Assembly: GCF_018224955.1 (NCBI RefSeq)
Contig: NZ_JAGTUU010000005.1
Coordinates: 248,001 to 312,000 of the forward strand
Reading direction: 5' to 3'
Origin: Thetidibacter halocola
Lineage (GTDB): Bacteria; Pseudomonadota; Alphaproteobacteria; Rhodobacterales; Rhodobacteraceae
Length of the DNA: 64,000 bases
Positions 45,695-54,705 of the stretch are shown here, one piece after another. Both the position numbers and the translations under genes were made by a program. The notes under the pieces were generated by a model. The model worked only from the letters and a program-made list of their open reading frames with translations, was not told the origin of the DNA and ran no database searches. The stretch's first letter is position 1, and every line of letters begins with the position of its first letter.

Positions 45695-46121
45695 CGAGCT
45701 GCGCAGCCTCGCCCCCCGCGAAACGCGCTGGTTCGCGATGGACACCGCGCGCGTCCGCGCCTTTGCCGATGCGACGGAGGACTGGCAGTTCATCCATCTC
45801 GACGAGGAACGCGCCGCGCAGACGCCGATGGGGGGCGCTGTGGTGCACGGGTTCCTGACGCTGTCCATGCTCTCGGCCATGTCCTACGAGGTGACAGAGG
45901 GGCTTGCGGGTTTTGCGTCGAGCGTGAACTACGGGTTCGACCGGATCCGCTTCGTCTCGCCCGTGCGGGTGGGCAGCAATATCCGCGGCCGGTTCAGCGT
46001 TGCCGGAGTCGACGAGCGCGAGGGCGCTCTCGACGTGCATTGGGATGTCGCGGTCGAGATCGAGGGTGCGGATCGCCCGGCCCTTGTGGCCAGCTGGATC
46101 ACGCGGTTCTTCCTGGAATAG
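45684..46121 (+). CDS. MaoC-like (R)-specific hydratase domain protein
   Basis: A 145-aa hot-dog-fold protein. The hydratase-2 catalytic pair is present as D.....H: FADATEDWQFIHLDEERA (Asp and His), followed by GGAVVHGFLTLSML, the conserved hydratase helix. It should add water across a trans-2-enoyl-CoA. It overlaps the ligase stop by 11 bp and is 98 bp before the acyl-CoA dehydrogenase. Confidence 0.9.
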   Translation: MLADELRSLAPRETRWFAMDTARVRAFADATEDWQFIHLDEERAAQTPMGGAVVHGFLTLSMLSAMSYEVTEGLAGFASSVNYGFDRIRFVSPVRVGSNIRGRFSVAGVDEREGALDVHWDVAVEIEGADRPALVASWITRFFLE

Positions 46122-46219
46122 ACGCCCGCGCGCGGCCGCCCCGGCGCGGCGCCCACCCGCCCACCCCGCCGCACCGGACCGGCCGCGCGCGGGCTTGGGC
46201 ATCGACAGAGGAGAGGGAT

Positions 46220-47452
46220 ATGGATCTTGGCATGACGGAGCGGGTGAAACCGCTGGTCGAGACAGTGCGGCGCATGATCGAGGACGAGATCGCGCCGCTG
46301 GACGCGGAGTTCCACGCCGAGGTGGGCAAGCACCCCAAAGGCCGGTTCCACCACACAGCCCGGCAGCTGGAGATCCTGGACGGGCTCAAGGCCAAGGCGA
46401 AGGCGCGCGATCTGTGGAACTTCTGGCTGACCGGCAGCGACCGGGGCTATGGCCTGAGCACCGTCGAATACGCCTATCTCGCCGAGGAGATGGGCAAGGT
46501 GTCCATCGCCGCCGAGGTCTTCAACTGCAACGCGCCCGACACTGGCAACATGGAGGTGCTGGAGCGCTACGGCGAACAATGGATGAAGGACCGCTGGCTG
46601 GCACCGCTGCTGGAGGGCGAGATCCGCTCGGCCTACGTGATGACGGAACCGGGTCTGGCGTCGTCCGACGCGGCGCAACTGGCGTTCGAGGCGAAGCGGG
46701 ACGGGGATGACTTTGTCCTGAATGGCGAGAAATGGTGGATCTCGGGTGCGGGCGATCCGCGTTGCGCGCTGTATATCCTGATGGCCTGCACCGATCCGGA
46801 CGCGCCGAAACACAACCGCCACACCATGTTCGTGCTCGACCCCGCGACGCCCGGCATCGAGGTGCTGCGCCCGATGGAGGTCTTCGGCCAGGACGACGCC
46901 CCGCATGGCCATATGCACATCCGCTTCACCGATGTCCGCGTGTCCGCGAAGAACATCGTGCTGGGCGAGGGGCGCGGTTTCGAGGTGGCGCAGGGTCGGC
47001 TTGGTCCGGGACGCATCCACCATTGCATGCGCGCCATCGGGCAGGCGGAAAAGGCGCTGGAAATGATGTGCCGCCGGGGCCTGTCGCGCGAAGCCTTCGG
47101 CAAGCGGATCATCGACCTGGGCGCCAATTACGACATCATCGCCAATGCGCGGATGGAGATCGAGATGGCGCGCCTGCTTTGCCTCAAGGCCGCGTGGATG
47201 ATGGATACGGCGGGCGTGCGCGCCGCCCAGCCTTGGATTTCCAAGATCAAGGTCGTGGCGCCGCTGATGGCGGGCAAGGTGATCGACGAGGCGATGCAAC
47301 TGCACGGCGCGGCGGGGATCAGCCAGGACTTCGACCTGGCGCATATGTGGACCCATGTCCGCACGCTGCGCTTTGCCGACGGGCCGGACGCGGTGCACCG
47401 GCGGCAGGTGGCGCGGGCGGAGTTGCGCAAATACTCGAACGAGGGTGCGTGA
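46220..47452 (+). CDS. Acyl-CoA dehydrogenase, ACAD10/ACAD11 type
   Basis: A 410-aa flavoenzyme, ATG 46220 behind GAGGAGAG. The key identifiers are LWNFWLTGSDRGYGLSTVEYAYLAEEMGK and AAEVFNCNAPDTGNMEVLERYG, characteristic of the ACAD10/11 branch and unlike short- or medium-chain dehydrogenases. The FAD-binding blocks are AYVMTEPGLASSDA and NGEKWWISGAGD. The GPGRIHHCMRAIG helix and C-terminal RTLRFADGPDAVHRRQVA are also standard. In this branch the dehydrogenase works with a kinase domain to remove a 4-hydroxyl group; here the kinase is the next gene but one codon region downstream (50 bp). Confidence 0.93.
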   Translation: MDLGMTERVKPLVETVRRMIEDEIAPLDAEFHAEVGKHPKGRFHHTARQLEILDGLKAKAKARDLWNFWLTGSDRGYGLSTVEYAYLAEEMGKVSIAAEVFNCNAPDTGNMEVLERYGEQWMKDRWLAPLLEGEIRSAYVMTEPGLASSDAAQLAFEAKRDGDDFVLNGEKWWISGAGDPRCALYILMACTDPDAPKHNRHTMFVLDPATPGIEVLRPMEVFGQDDAPHGHMHIRFTDVRVSAKNIVLGEGRGFEVAQGRLGPGRIHHCMRAIGQAEKALEMMCRRGLSREAFGKRIIDLGANYDIIANARMEIEMARLLCLKAAWMMDTAGVRAAQPWISKIKVVAPLMAGKVIDEAMQLHGAAGISQDFDLAHMWTHVRTLRFADGPDAVHRRQVARAELRKYSNEGA

Positions 47453-47501
47453 GGCGGGCGTCAGGTTTGATTATTTGTAACAAGAAGAAGCAGGGGGTGG
47501 C

Positions 47502-48512
47502 ATGGACCTGAACCGTCTGTCGGACTGGATGGCTGAGCATGTGCCGGGTTTCTCGGGGCCGCTGAGCACGGTCAAGTTCGACGTGGGCCAGTCCAACCCG
47601 ACCTATCGGCTGGACAGCCCCTCGGGCTCCTGGGTGCTGCGGCGCAAGCCGCCGGGCGCCCTTCTGAAATCGGCCCATGCGGTCGATCGAGAATTCCGCG
47701 TGCAGCGCGCGCTGGCCGGGTCGCCGGTGCCGGTGCCCCGCATGATCGCACTGTGCGAGGACAACGCCCTGATCGGCTCGATGTTCTATGTCATGGAGCA
47801 TGTTGCGGGTCGCACCATCGCCGATCCGTCGATGCCCGCCGAGACGCCCGAGGCGCGCACTGCGATCATGAACGAGATGGGGCGCGTCCTGGCTGCGATC
47901 CACGATGTCGATGTCGTGGCCGTTGGCCTGTCGGATTACGGCCCGCCCGGAAATTACTACGAACGGCAATTCTCGCGCTGGGTGCAGCAATACCGCGCTT
48001 CCGAGACCGGAGAGATAGCGCCCATGGAGGCGTTGATCGACTGGTTGGGCGCTCACATGCCCGCCAAAGACGGGATGCGCTGCCTGGTGCATGGTGACTA
48101 CCGCATCGACAACCTGCTGTATCAGGCGGACGGCCCGCGCATCCTTGCAGTGCTCGACTGGGAGTTGTCGACGCTGGGTCATCCCTTTGCCGACCTCGCG
48201 GGCGTCATCATGCAATGGCAACTGCCGCCCGGGGCCGAAGGGCGGGGCCTGTCCGGCATTGACCGGGCGGCGGCAGGCTTGCCCTCGGACGAGGATTTTG
48301 TGACCGCCTATTGTGCGCGGCGTGGCATCGACCGTCCCGACCGCTTCGGCTTTTACGTGGCCTTCGCTTTCTTCCGAATGGCGGCGATCCTGCAAGGGGT
48401 CAAGAAACGCGCGCTGGACGGCAACGCGGCCAACCCGGAAAAGGGGCTGCGGCTGGGCACATTCGTGCCGCGCTTTGCCGAACTGGGACTGGAGGCCCGC
48501 GATCATGGATGA
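47502..48512 (+). CDS. Aminoglycoside-phosphotransferase-like kinase, ACAD10/11 kinase type
   Basis: A 336-aa kinase-fold protein. ATP-loop region GQSNPTYRLDSPSGSWVLRRKPPG, catalytic HGDYRIDNLLY (HGD....N) and the metal site LDWELSTLGHPFADLAG are complete. This subgroup forms the N-terminal part of ACAD10/11 in animals, and LvaA in Pseudomonas levulinate catabolism, where it phosphorylates the 4-hydroxyl of acyl-CoAs. True drug resistance is unlikely. The stop overlaps the thioesterase start by 8 bp. Confidence 0.9.
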   Translation: MDLNRLSDWMAEHVPGFSGPLSTVKFDVGQSNPTYRLDSPSGSWVLRRKPPGALLKSAHAVDREFRVQRALAGSPVPVPRMIALCEDNALIGSMFYVMEHVAGRTIADPSMPAETPEARTAIMNEMGRVLAAIHDVDVVAVGLSDYGPPGNYYERQFSRWVQQYRASETGEIAPMEALIDWLGAHMPAKDGMRCLVHGDYRIDNLLYQADGPRILAVLDWELSTLGHPFADLAGVIMQWQLPPGAEGRGLSGIDRAAAGLPSDEDFVTAYCARRGIDRPDRFGFYVAFAFFRMAAILQGVKKRALDGNAANPEKGLRLGTFVPRFAELGLEARDHG

Positions 48513-48900
48513 CCGGTTCCGCGAAGACCCCTACACCTTCGCAGCCCATATCGGCATGCAGATGCTGGACTGGTCCGAGGGCTTTGCCCGGTTCGAGCTG
48601 CCCCTCGTCGACTTCACGATGAACCGCCACGGCAATCCGCATGGCGGCATCCACGCCGCGCTGCTCGACACCGTGATGGGCTATGCCGGTTGCTGGACGG
48701 GCGATCCAGACCTCCGGCAGATGTGCCTGACGCTGGCGCTGAACGTGCAATACCTGTCGCGACCGCGCGGTGCGGTTTTCCTCGCCGAGGGTCGCAAGAC
48801 CGGCGGCGGCAAGTCCACCTTCTTCGCCGAAGGCGAGATCCGCGACGAGACTGGCGAGTTGATCGCCAAGGGAACAGGCACCTTCCGCTACCGGCGCTAG
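48505..48900 (+). CDS. PaaI-type hot-dog thioesterase
   Basis: A 131-aa protein. The region MNRHGNPHGGIHAALLDTVMGYAG carries the catalytic motif (N..G..HGG....L.D), with the hydrophobic helix after it. It should hydrolyse a short acyl- or aryl-CoA, perhaps to rescue CoA from dead-end intermediates. It begins 8 bp inside the kinase gene and ends the operon; the dispersed element copy 4 follows. Confidence 0.9.
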   Translation: MDDRFREDPYTFAAHIGMQMLDWSEGFARFELPLVDFTMNRHGNPHGGIHAALLDTVMGYAGCWTGDPDLRQMCLTLALNVQYLSRPRGAVFLAEGRKTGGGKSTFFAEGEIRDETGELIAKGTGTFRYRR

Positions 48901-48932
48901 CGTCTCCTTCGCAGCTGCAAGGCCATCCTCTG

Positions 48933-48989
48933 CTTCATCTTGCCGGATAAACTCCGGGGGAGTCCCGAAGGGACGGGGGCAGAGCCCCC
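48933..48989 (-). repeat. Dispersed two-hairpin element, copy 4 (full)
   Basis: Read on the minus strand: GGGGGC-TCT-GCCCCC, then GTCCC-TTC-GGGAC (a perfect stem whose fourth and fifth pairs differ from copies 5 and 6), TCCCCCGGAG and tail CCGGCAAGATGAAG. It lies between two convergent genes. Confidence 0.9.
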
Positions 48990-49015
48990 AGCCCCGGCAA
49001 CCGTTGGCGCGCGGC

Positions 49016-49951
49016 TCAATAGCCCGCGTCGCGGTCCACCACGTGCAGGAAGGGCAGGCCGCGCTCGCCGCGGCGCACATTCTCGGCCACGACGCGGGCG
49101 GCCGAGGGCGGGCGCGTCTCGGACGCGATATGCGGCGTGACGGTGACACGGGGATGCGCCCAGAACGGATGGTCCTTCGGCAGCGGTTCGATCCGGAAGA
49201 CGTCCAACGTCGCATGCGCCACCTGCCCGCTGTCGAGTGCGGCCAGCAACGCGTCGTCGTCGATCAGGGCGCCGCGGCCGGGATTGACCACGAAGGCGCC
49301 GGGCGCCAGCAGAGCCAGGGACGAGGCGTTCAGGACATCCTGCGTTGACGGCGTGTTCGGCAGCAGCAGAACGACGACCTGCGCGCCCCGCAGTGCGGTC
49401 GCCAGCGTGTCGTCACCATGCAGGCAGCGGATTCCGCTGATGCGCTTTTCCGACCGGCTCCAGCCTGTCACCGCAAAGCCCAGGCCGCGCAGCATCCGCG
49501 CGCAGGCCGATCCCAGCGCGCCCAGTCCCAGCACCGTAACCGGCCGGTCGCAGGCCAGCGGCGGCGCCACCGGGTCCCAGCGGTGATCGGGGTTCACGAT
49601 ATGCGCGTCCATCCCCAGGTGGTGCCGCATCACGTGGCCGCTGACCCATTCGACCATGCCCTGGGTCAGCCCTTCCTCGTCGACCATCCGGCAGAGCGGC
49701 ACCCGCAGCGTCGTGTTTCCGACGACACCCTCGACCCCTGCCCAGAGGTTCAGAACCGCCTTGAGCCGCGTGTAGGGGGCAAAGTCCTGCACCGCCGAAT
49801 TGGGCGCGTAGACGATGTAGTCGACCGTCTCGGGCGGCATTTCGGTCGCCAGGCGACAGTCGAGACCGGCGGCGTCCAGCGCGGCGTGCAGCGGCGTTTC
49901 GTATTCGGCCCAGAGCTCGGAGCGGGCGGCGAAAAGGATATTGGCGGTCAT
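49016..49951 (-). CDS. D-2-hydroxyacid dehydrogenase (glyoxylate/hydroxypyruvate reductase A-like)
   Basis: A 311-aa NAD(P)-dependent enzyme. The nucleotide loop is VLGLGALGSACARML, with a Ser/Arg (WSRSEKR) after strand 2, which favours NADPH. The catalytic Arg, Glu and His are in NPGRGALIDD (with the Arg of VVLLLPNT...), LDVFRIEPLP and VTPHIASET. This NPGRG...TPHIAS pattern is the GhrA branch, which reduces glyoxylate and hydroxypyruvate. Monocistronic: its neighbours are separated by dispersed elements on both sides. Confidence 0.9.
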   Translation of the reverse strand: MTANILFAARSELWAEYETPLHAALDAAGLDCRLATEMPPETVDYIVYAPNSAVQDFAPYTRLKAVLNLWAGVEGVVGNTTLRVPLCRMVDEEGLTQGMVEWVSGHVMRHHLGMDAHIVNPDHRWDPVAPPLACDRPVTVLGLGALGSACARMLRGLGFAVTGWSRSEKRISGIRCLHGDDTLATALRGAQVVVLLLPNTPSTQDVLNASSLALLAPGAFVVNPGRGALIDDDALLAALDSGQVAHATLDVFRIEPLPKDHPFWAHPRVTVTPHIASETRPPSAARVVAENVRRGERGLPFLHVVDRDAGY

Positions 49952-50010
49952 GGGCGTCTCTCTTGCGGATTCGCCCCAGACCTAGCACAGCACGACAGGC
50001 GGCGCGACGA

Positions 50011-50067
50011 GGGGGCTCTGCCCCGTCGCCTTCGGCGACTCCCCGGAGTTCTTCCGGCAAGATGAAG
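50011..50067 (+). repeat. Dispersed two-hairpin element, copy 5 (full)
   Basis: GGGGC-TCT-GCCCC, then GTCGCC-TTC-GGCGAC (perfect), CTCCCCGGAG and tail CCGGCAAGATGAAG. It lies between rodA and the hydroxyacid dehydrogenase, opposite to both. Confidence 0.9.
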
Positions 50068-50075
50068 GGGCGATG

Positions 50076-51215
50076 TCAGCGCGGGCGGTGGATATGCGCG
50101 CTCTGCACCAGGCCGAAGGCGACCATCAGCACCAGCATGGCCGAGCCGCCATAGCTGACCATCGGCAGCGGCACGCCGACCACCGGGGCGAGGCCCATCA
50201 CCATCGACATGTTCACGGCGAAATACAGGAAGAAGGTCAACCCGATCCCGAGGATCAGCAGCGACGAGAACCGGTCGCGGTTCTGAAGCGCCGAGACGAT
50301 GCAGAAGACCAGCACCAGAACGTAGAGCAGCAGCAATGAGAACCCGCCGATGAAGCCGAACTCCTCTGCCAGCGTGTTGAAGATGAAGTCGGTATGCTTT
50401 TCCGGCAGGAAGTTGAGCCGCGATTGCGTGCCCTGCATGAAGCCGCGCCCCGTCCAGCCCCCCGAGCCCATGGCGATCTTGGCCTGGGTGATGTGATAGC
50501 CCGCGCCGAGCGGGTCGGACGAGGGATCGAGGAATGTGTCGATGCGGCGGAACTGGTAATCCTTGAGCAACTGCCAGTCGGTGCCGCGGCTTTCGAAGAC
50601 AAGCCAGATGCCGCCCGCGCCCGCGGCGATGACGGTGCCGAAATAGGCCCAGTGCACGCCGGCGAGGAACATCAGCAACCCGCCCCCTGTTACCAGCAGG
50701 ATCGCCGTGCCGAGGTCGGGCTGGGTCAGAACCAGCGCGGTCGGCAAGAGGATGATCAGCACCGGCAGCAGCACCCAGAGCGGCCGTGAGGTCTTGTTCA
50801 GCGGCAGCCAGTCGTAATAGGCGGCCAGGAACATCACCAGCGTGATCTTCATCAGTTCCGAGGGCTGCAACCTCATGAAGCCGAGGTCGATCCAGCGTTG
50901 CGCGCCCATGCCGATGGTGCCGAAGAATTCGACCAGCACCAGCAGGAACAACGCTCCGAGGTAGGCCACGAGGCTCATCGACCGCCAGAACCAGATCGGC
51001 ACCATGGCCACGATGAACATCACCGCCAGGCCCAGCGCAAAGCGTTTCATCTGGGGCTCGGCCCAGGGGCTGAACGATCCGCCTGCAACCGAGTAGAGCA
51101 TCAGGAAGCCGACGCCCGCCACGGCGGTCAGCAGCAGCACAAGCGGCCAGTTCAGGTGCAGCGCCTTGCGCCATCCCGACGGGACGGTCTTTACGTTGTA
51201 TTCAAGATAGCTCAT
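50076..51215 (-). CDS. rodA: Peptidoglycan glycosyltransferase RodA
   Basis: A 379-aa, roughly ten-helix SEDS protein that polymerises glycan strands for cell elongation. Family blocks include RWIDLGFMRLQPSELMKITLVMFLA, with the catalytic-type Asp near it, LTQPDLGTAILL, and FLPEKHTDFIFNTLAEEFGFIGG followed by PMVSYGGSAMLV near the C-terminus. It overlaps the PBP2 stop by 4 bp (ATGA), the usual arrangement. Works with PBP2 and the MreBCD complex. Confidence 0.96.
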   Translation of the reverse strand: MSYLEYNVKTVPSGWRKALHLNWPLVLLLTAVAGVGFLMLYSVAGGSFSPWAEPQMKRFALGLAVMFIVAMVPIWFWRSMSLVAYLGALFLLVLVEFFGTIGMGAQRWIDLGFMRLQPSELMKITLVMFLAAYYDWLPLNKTSRPLWVLLPVLIILLPTALVLTQPDLGTAILLVTGGGLLMFLAGVHWAYFGTVIAAGAGGIWLVFESRGTDWQLLKDYQFRRIDTFLDPSSDPLGAGYHITQAKIAMGSGGWTGRGFMQGTQSRLNFLPEKHTDFIFNTLAEEFGFIGGFSLLLLYVLVLVFCIVSALQNRDRFSSLLILGIGLTFFLYFAVNMSMVMGLAPVVGVPLPMVSYGGSAMLVLMVAFGLVQSAHIHRPR

Positions 51216-53131
51216 GCGCGCGACCTCGCCTGGGCCTCGCGCTCCTGGCGCTCGCGTTCCAGCCGTTCCTGCAACGCCTCGATGCGCGAGCGGTCCGCAG
51301 CCGGATAGGCGTCGAGCGGGGGCGTGCCGCCATACAGCGCCTGAAGCGTGATGTCGCGCCCGATGGGGGCCGCCGCGGCCGAGCCGCCGCCGCCATGTTC
51401 CACCACGATCGAAACCGCGATGCGCGGCGCGTCCCACGGGGCGAAATCGACAAAGAGCGCGTGGTCGCGTTCCTCCCACGGCACGTCCTCGTTGCGCACG
51501 ACGCGGTTGAGCACCTGCGCCGTGCCGGTCTTTCCGGCCATGCGCATGTCCTCTGCCAGGATGCGAGACCGGTAGGCGGTGCCGCGGCGGTCGTTGCTGA
51601 CCGCATACATCGCCCGGTGGATGCGCTTGAGGTGCCCGGGACTCAGGCCGAGGTCGGCGCCGCCGCGCGTGGGCGTCTCGACCCCGTTGATCGTCTTGAC
51701 CAGCCGCGGCTCGATGCTGCGCCCGGTGGCGATCCGCGCGGTCATCACCGCCAGTTGCAAAGGCGAGGTCAGCACGAAGCCCTGGCCGATCGAGGCGTTG
51801 ACGGAATCGCCGATCCGCCATTCCTGGCCGCGCTCGCGCCGCTTCCAGTCCTTGTCGGGCATCAGGCCGGCGGTCACCGCCGACATCTCGATGTCATGCG
51901 CGACGCCAAGGCCCAGGCGGCGGCCCATCTCGGCGATGCGCTCGATTCCGACCTTCAGCGCAAGGTCGTAGTAATAGACGTCGCAGCTTTCGCGCAGCGA
52001 TTCCTCGAGGTTCATGTGGCCGTGGCCGACCCGTTTCCAGCAGTGGAAGCGGCGTGTACCGATTTCCATGTGGCCGGGGCACCAGACTGTTTCGTCTGGG
52101 GTGATGACACCGGCCTCCAGTGCCGCCAGCGCCGTCACCATCTTGAAGGTCGAGCCCGGCGGATAGGCGTCCTGCACGGTCTTGGAGGCCAGCGGGCGGT
52201 GGTCGTTGTCGCGGTATCCAGCGAAGTCGGGCACCGAGATGCCACGCACGAACTTGTTGGGATCGAAGGACGGCGACGAGGCGATGGCCAGCAGGTCGCC
52301 CTTTTCGAGGTCCATCACGACGGCCGAGGCGCTTTCGGGCCCGAGGCGTGCCTTGATGTAATCCTGCAACCCGCCGTCGATGGTCAGCTGGATGTCGGCG
52401 CCCGGTTCGCCCTCGCGGCGGTCAAGCTCGCGCATGACGCGGCCCACGGCGTTGACCTCGACCCGCTTGGTGCCGGGTTCGCCGCGCAGCATCTCCTCGA
52501 ACTTCGACTCGACGCCGACCTTGCCGACCTGGAAGCGCGGGATGCGCAGCAGCGGCGGCGGATCCTCGTAGCGGGCGAGATCGCGTTCCGAGACCGGTCC
52601 GACATAGCCCGCGACGTGAGCAAAGGTCTCGGCATGGGGGTAGACTCGGCTGAGGCCGACCTCGGTGGTGACGCCGGGCAGGGCGGGGGCGTTCACCGCG
52701 ACGCGGCTGATGTCCTCCCAGGCGACGCGGTCTGCCACGGCGACGGGGATGAAGGGCGGTGTGCGCTTCATCTCGGTCAGGGCGCGGTTCAGATCGTCGC
52801 CGTCCAGCTCGACCAGTTGGCCCAGGCGGGCGATCACCTGCTCGACGTCGCCTGCATCTTCGCGGGTGACGGTGATGCGGTAGGTCGGCTCGTTATCGGC
52901 GATGATGGTGCCATTGCGGTCGAAGATGCGGCCCCGCGACGGTGGGATCAGGCGGATGTTGACGCGGTTCTCTTCCGCCAGCAGACGGAACTCGTCGGCC
53001 TGGTCGACCTGGAGATGCCGCATGCGCAGCCCGAGCACGCTGGCGAAGGCCAGCTGCGCGCCGCCAAGCATCAGCGCCCTGCGGGTGATGCGGGTGGCGC
53101 TCTCGGCGGTTTCCTTCGGCGTGCGTCTCAT
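51212..53131 (-). CDS. mrdA: Penicillin-binding protein 2
   Basis: A 639-aa elongation-specific transpeptidase. ATG 53131 overlaps the mreD stop by 4 bp. One membrane helix near the N-terminus is followed by a pedestal domain with PPSRGRIFDRNGTIIADN. The active site has Ser327 in YPPGSTFKMVTAL (SxxK), RESCDVYYYDLA (SxD/SxN) and MAGKTGTAQV (KTG). The C-terminus is highly charged. Crosslinks glycan made by RodA. Confidence 0.96.
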   Translation of the reverse strand: MRRTPKETAESATRITRRALMLGGAQLAFASVLGLRMRHLQVDQADEFRLLAEENRVNIRLIPPSRGRIFDRNGTIIADNEPTYRITVTREDAGDVEQVIARLGQLVELDGDDLNRALTEMKRTPPFIPVAVADRVAWEDISRVAVNAPALPGVTTEVGLSRVYPHAETFAHVAGYVGPVSERDLARYEDPPPLLRIPRFQVGKVGVESKFEEMLRGEPGTKRVEVNAVGRVMRELDRREGEPGADIQLTIDGGLQDYIKARLGPESASAVVMDLEKGDLLAIASSPSFDPNKFVRGISVPDFAGYRDNDHRPLASKTVQDAYPPGSTFKMVTALAALEAGVITPDETVWCPGHMEIGTRRFHCWKRVGHGHMNLEESLRESCDVYYYDLALKVGIERIAEMGRRLGLGVAHDIEMSAVTAGLMPDKDWKRRERGQEWRIGDSVNASIGQGFVLTSPLQLAVMTARIATGRSIEPRLVKTINGVETPTRGGADLGLSPGHLKRIHRAMYAVSNDRRGTAYRSRILAEDMRMAGKTGTAQVLNRVVRNEDVPWEERDHALFVDFAPWDAPRIAVSIVVEHGGGGSAAAAPIGRDITLQALYGGTPPLDAYPAADRSRIEALQERLERERQEREAQARSRA

Positions 53132-53667
53132 GTGCCGCGCCCCATTGGGTCGAATTCGCCGGGCGCATTGTGGCGCACACCGAAGACGATGTAACTGACG
53201 GCCACCACAAACGGGTAGGCCAGGACGGTCATGCCGTATTGCATGGCCGCTAGGAAAAGCGTTCCGGGCGCCACGATCAAGACCCCCAGCACCAGCCGAT
53301 ACGCGATCGTGATGACCAGCAGCAGGCCCGCGACGTTCAGCCATTCGCCCACGAAGGTGCCGTCGCGCAGCCTTCGTTCCTGCCGCTTCATCCATTCCGC
53401 GGCGATCAACACCAGCGCCGCCCAGAGACCGGGCGGCCGCCCCAGCAGCAAATCCGCCAGCAGCAGCGCGCCGGCGATCGAAAGGGCAGGGACATAATCG
53501 GGCCGGCGCAGCGCCCAGGCAAGTGTCAGGGCCACCAGCAGGTCCGGCCCGGCAAAGCCCGCCGGCACGGTCTGGAGCGGTAGAAGATTGACGAACAGGA
53601 TGCCCAGCACCAGCCCCAGATAGGCCAGGCGCATGCCGATGAGCTCGGATGCGGCGCGCTCAGCCAT
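53128..53667 (-). CDS. mreD: Rod shape-determining protein MreD
   Basis: A 179-aa integral membrane protein with about five or six helices (LAYLGLVLGILFVNLLPL; DLLVALTLAWALRRPDYVPAL; VAGLLLVITIAYRLVLGVLIV). RRPDY/VPAL is the recurrent cytosolic turn of MreD. Stop and start codons overlap mrdA by 4 bp and mreC by 8 bp, consistent with strict operon coupling. Confidence 0.92.
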   Translation of the reverse strand: MAERAASELIGMRLAYLGLVLGILFVNLLPLQTVPAGFAGPDLLVALTLAWALRRPDYVPALSIAGALLLADLLLGRPPGLWAALVLIAAEWMKRQERRLRDGTFVGEWLNVAGLLLVITIAYRLVLGVLIVAPGTLFLAAMQYGMTVLAYPFVVAVSYIVFGVRHNAPGEFDPMGRGT

Positions 53668-54580
53668 CGGGCTGGCCCTCTGCGGGGGCGGCGGACTCGG
53701 CCGTTCCGGGCGTTGCGGGCGGTGTCGCGGGCAGGATCAGTCCGCCCGGTTCCGAGACCCGGCGCGCGCCGTGATCGCGCAGCACGCGCAGGAACTCCAG
53801 CCGTTCGTAATCGGCGGCCAGCCGCACCCGCAGTCGCCCGCCTGGATCCTGCGCCACCTGGCCGATCAGCAGGCCTGGAGGAAAGACCTCTCCGTCGCCC
53901 GAGGTCACGATGCGGTCACCGGCGCGGACCTGTTCGGGATCCTCGAGAAAGTCGATCGGCGGCGCGGCGGTGTTGTCGCCCACCACCAGCGCGCGCTGCC
54001 CCGAAGGCTGGATCACCGCCGGGATGCGGCTTGTGGCGTCGGTCAGCAGAATCACGCGGGCGGTGTTGGCGCCCACGCCCGAGATCCGCCCCACCAGGCC
54101 GATCCCGTCCATCGTCGCCCAACCGTCCACGATGCCGTCGCGCGAGCCTACGTTGATCAGCACCGATTGCCGGAACGGGCTGCCGGAATCCGCCAGCACG
54201 ACGCCGGTGATATAGGTCAGGCGCGGATCGAGCTGCACGTTGTTCAGGTCGCGCAGCCGGGCGTTCTCCTGCTCCAGTTGCAGCGCCGCTTCCTTCCACG
54301 CCGTCATCTGCCGCAACTCGCGGCGAAGCTCCTGATTCTGTTCGTAGATGCGCTGATAGCTCTGGAAATCGCGAACGATGTTCACCGTTGCGGTGACCGG
54401 CGCCATCGCCCAGTCCATGTTCGGGATCACCGCGTCCACCACCTGCGCGCGAAAGCGCTCGACGCGCGGCGAATCGATCCGCCACAGCAGGAACAGGCCC
54501 AGCAGGCACAGCACCACGATCGCCAGGAAGAGGCGTTTCAGCGGTGTTGTGAAATCGTCGCTGCTTGCGTCGCGGGCCAA
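53660..54580 (-). CDS. mreC: Rod shape-determining protein MreC (TTG start)
   Basis: A 306-aa protein with a short cytosolic end, one membrane helix (LFLAIVVLCLLGLFLLWRI) and a periplasmic coiled coil (FQSYQRIYEQNQELRRELRQMTAWKEAALQLEQENARLRDLNN) before the beta-domain with TGVVLADSGSPFRQSVLINVGSRDGI. The start codon is TTG at 54580 behind AGGAG; no ATG fits. The C-terminus is Pro/Ala-rich. In most relatives mreB is immediately upstream; here it is not. Confidence 0.93.
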   Translation of the reverse strand: MARDASSDDFTTPLKRLFLAIVVLCLLGLFLLWRIDSPRVERFRAQVVDAVIPNMDWAMAPVTATVNIVRDFQSYQRIYEQNQELRRELRQMTAWKEAALQLEQENARLRDLNNVQLDPRLTYITGVVLADSGSPFRQSVLINVGSRDGIVDGWATMDGIGLVGRISGVGANTARVILLTDATSRIPAVIQPSGQRALVVGDNTAAPPIDFLEDPEQVRAGDRIVTSGDGEVFPPGLLIGQVAQDPGGRLRVRLAADYERLEFLRVLRDHGARRVSEPGGLILPATPPATPGTAESAAPAEGQPDG

Positions 54581-54705
54581 GGCGGCGGGACTCCTGCGGT
54601 GGTGGATCTGTCCGGGGCCTATTAAAGCCTAACGAGGCGCATGTGTAACGGTTTTCGCGGTGCACCGGGTGCGGCGAAGGGCGGGGCAGGATTCCGCCGA
54701 CGTGC

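Noticed and set aside
48505-48900. Aminoglycoside resistance for the preceding kinase-fold gene.
   Set aside because: The kinase belongs to the ACAD10/11-associated branch and lies in an acyl-CoA operon, not in a resistance context.
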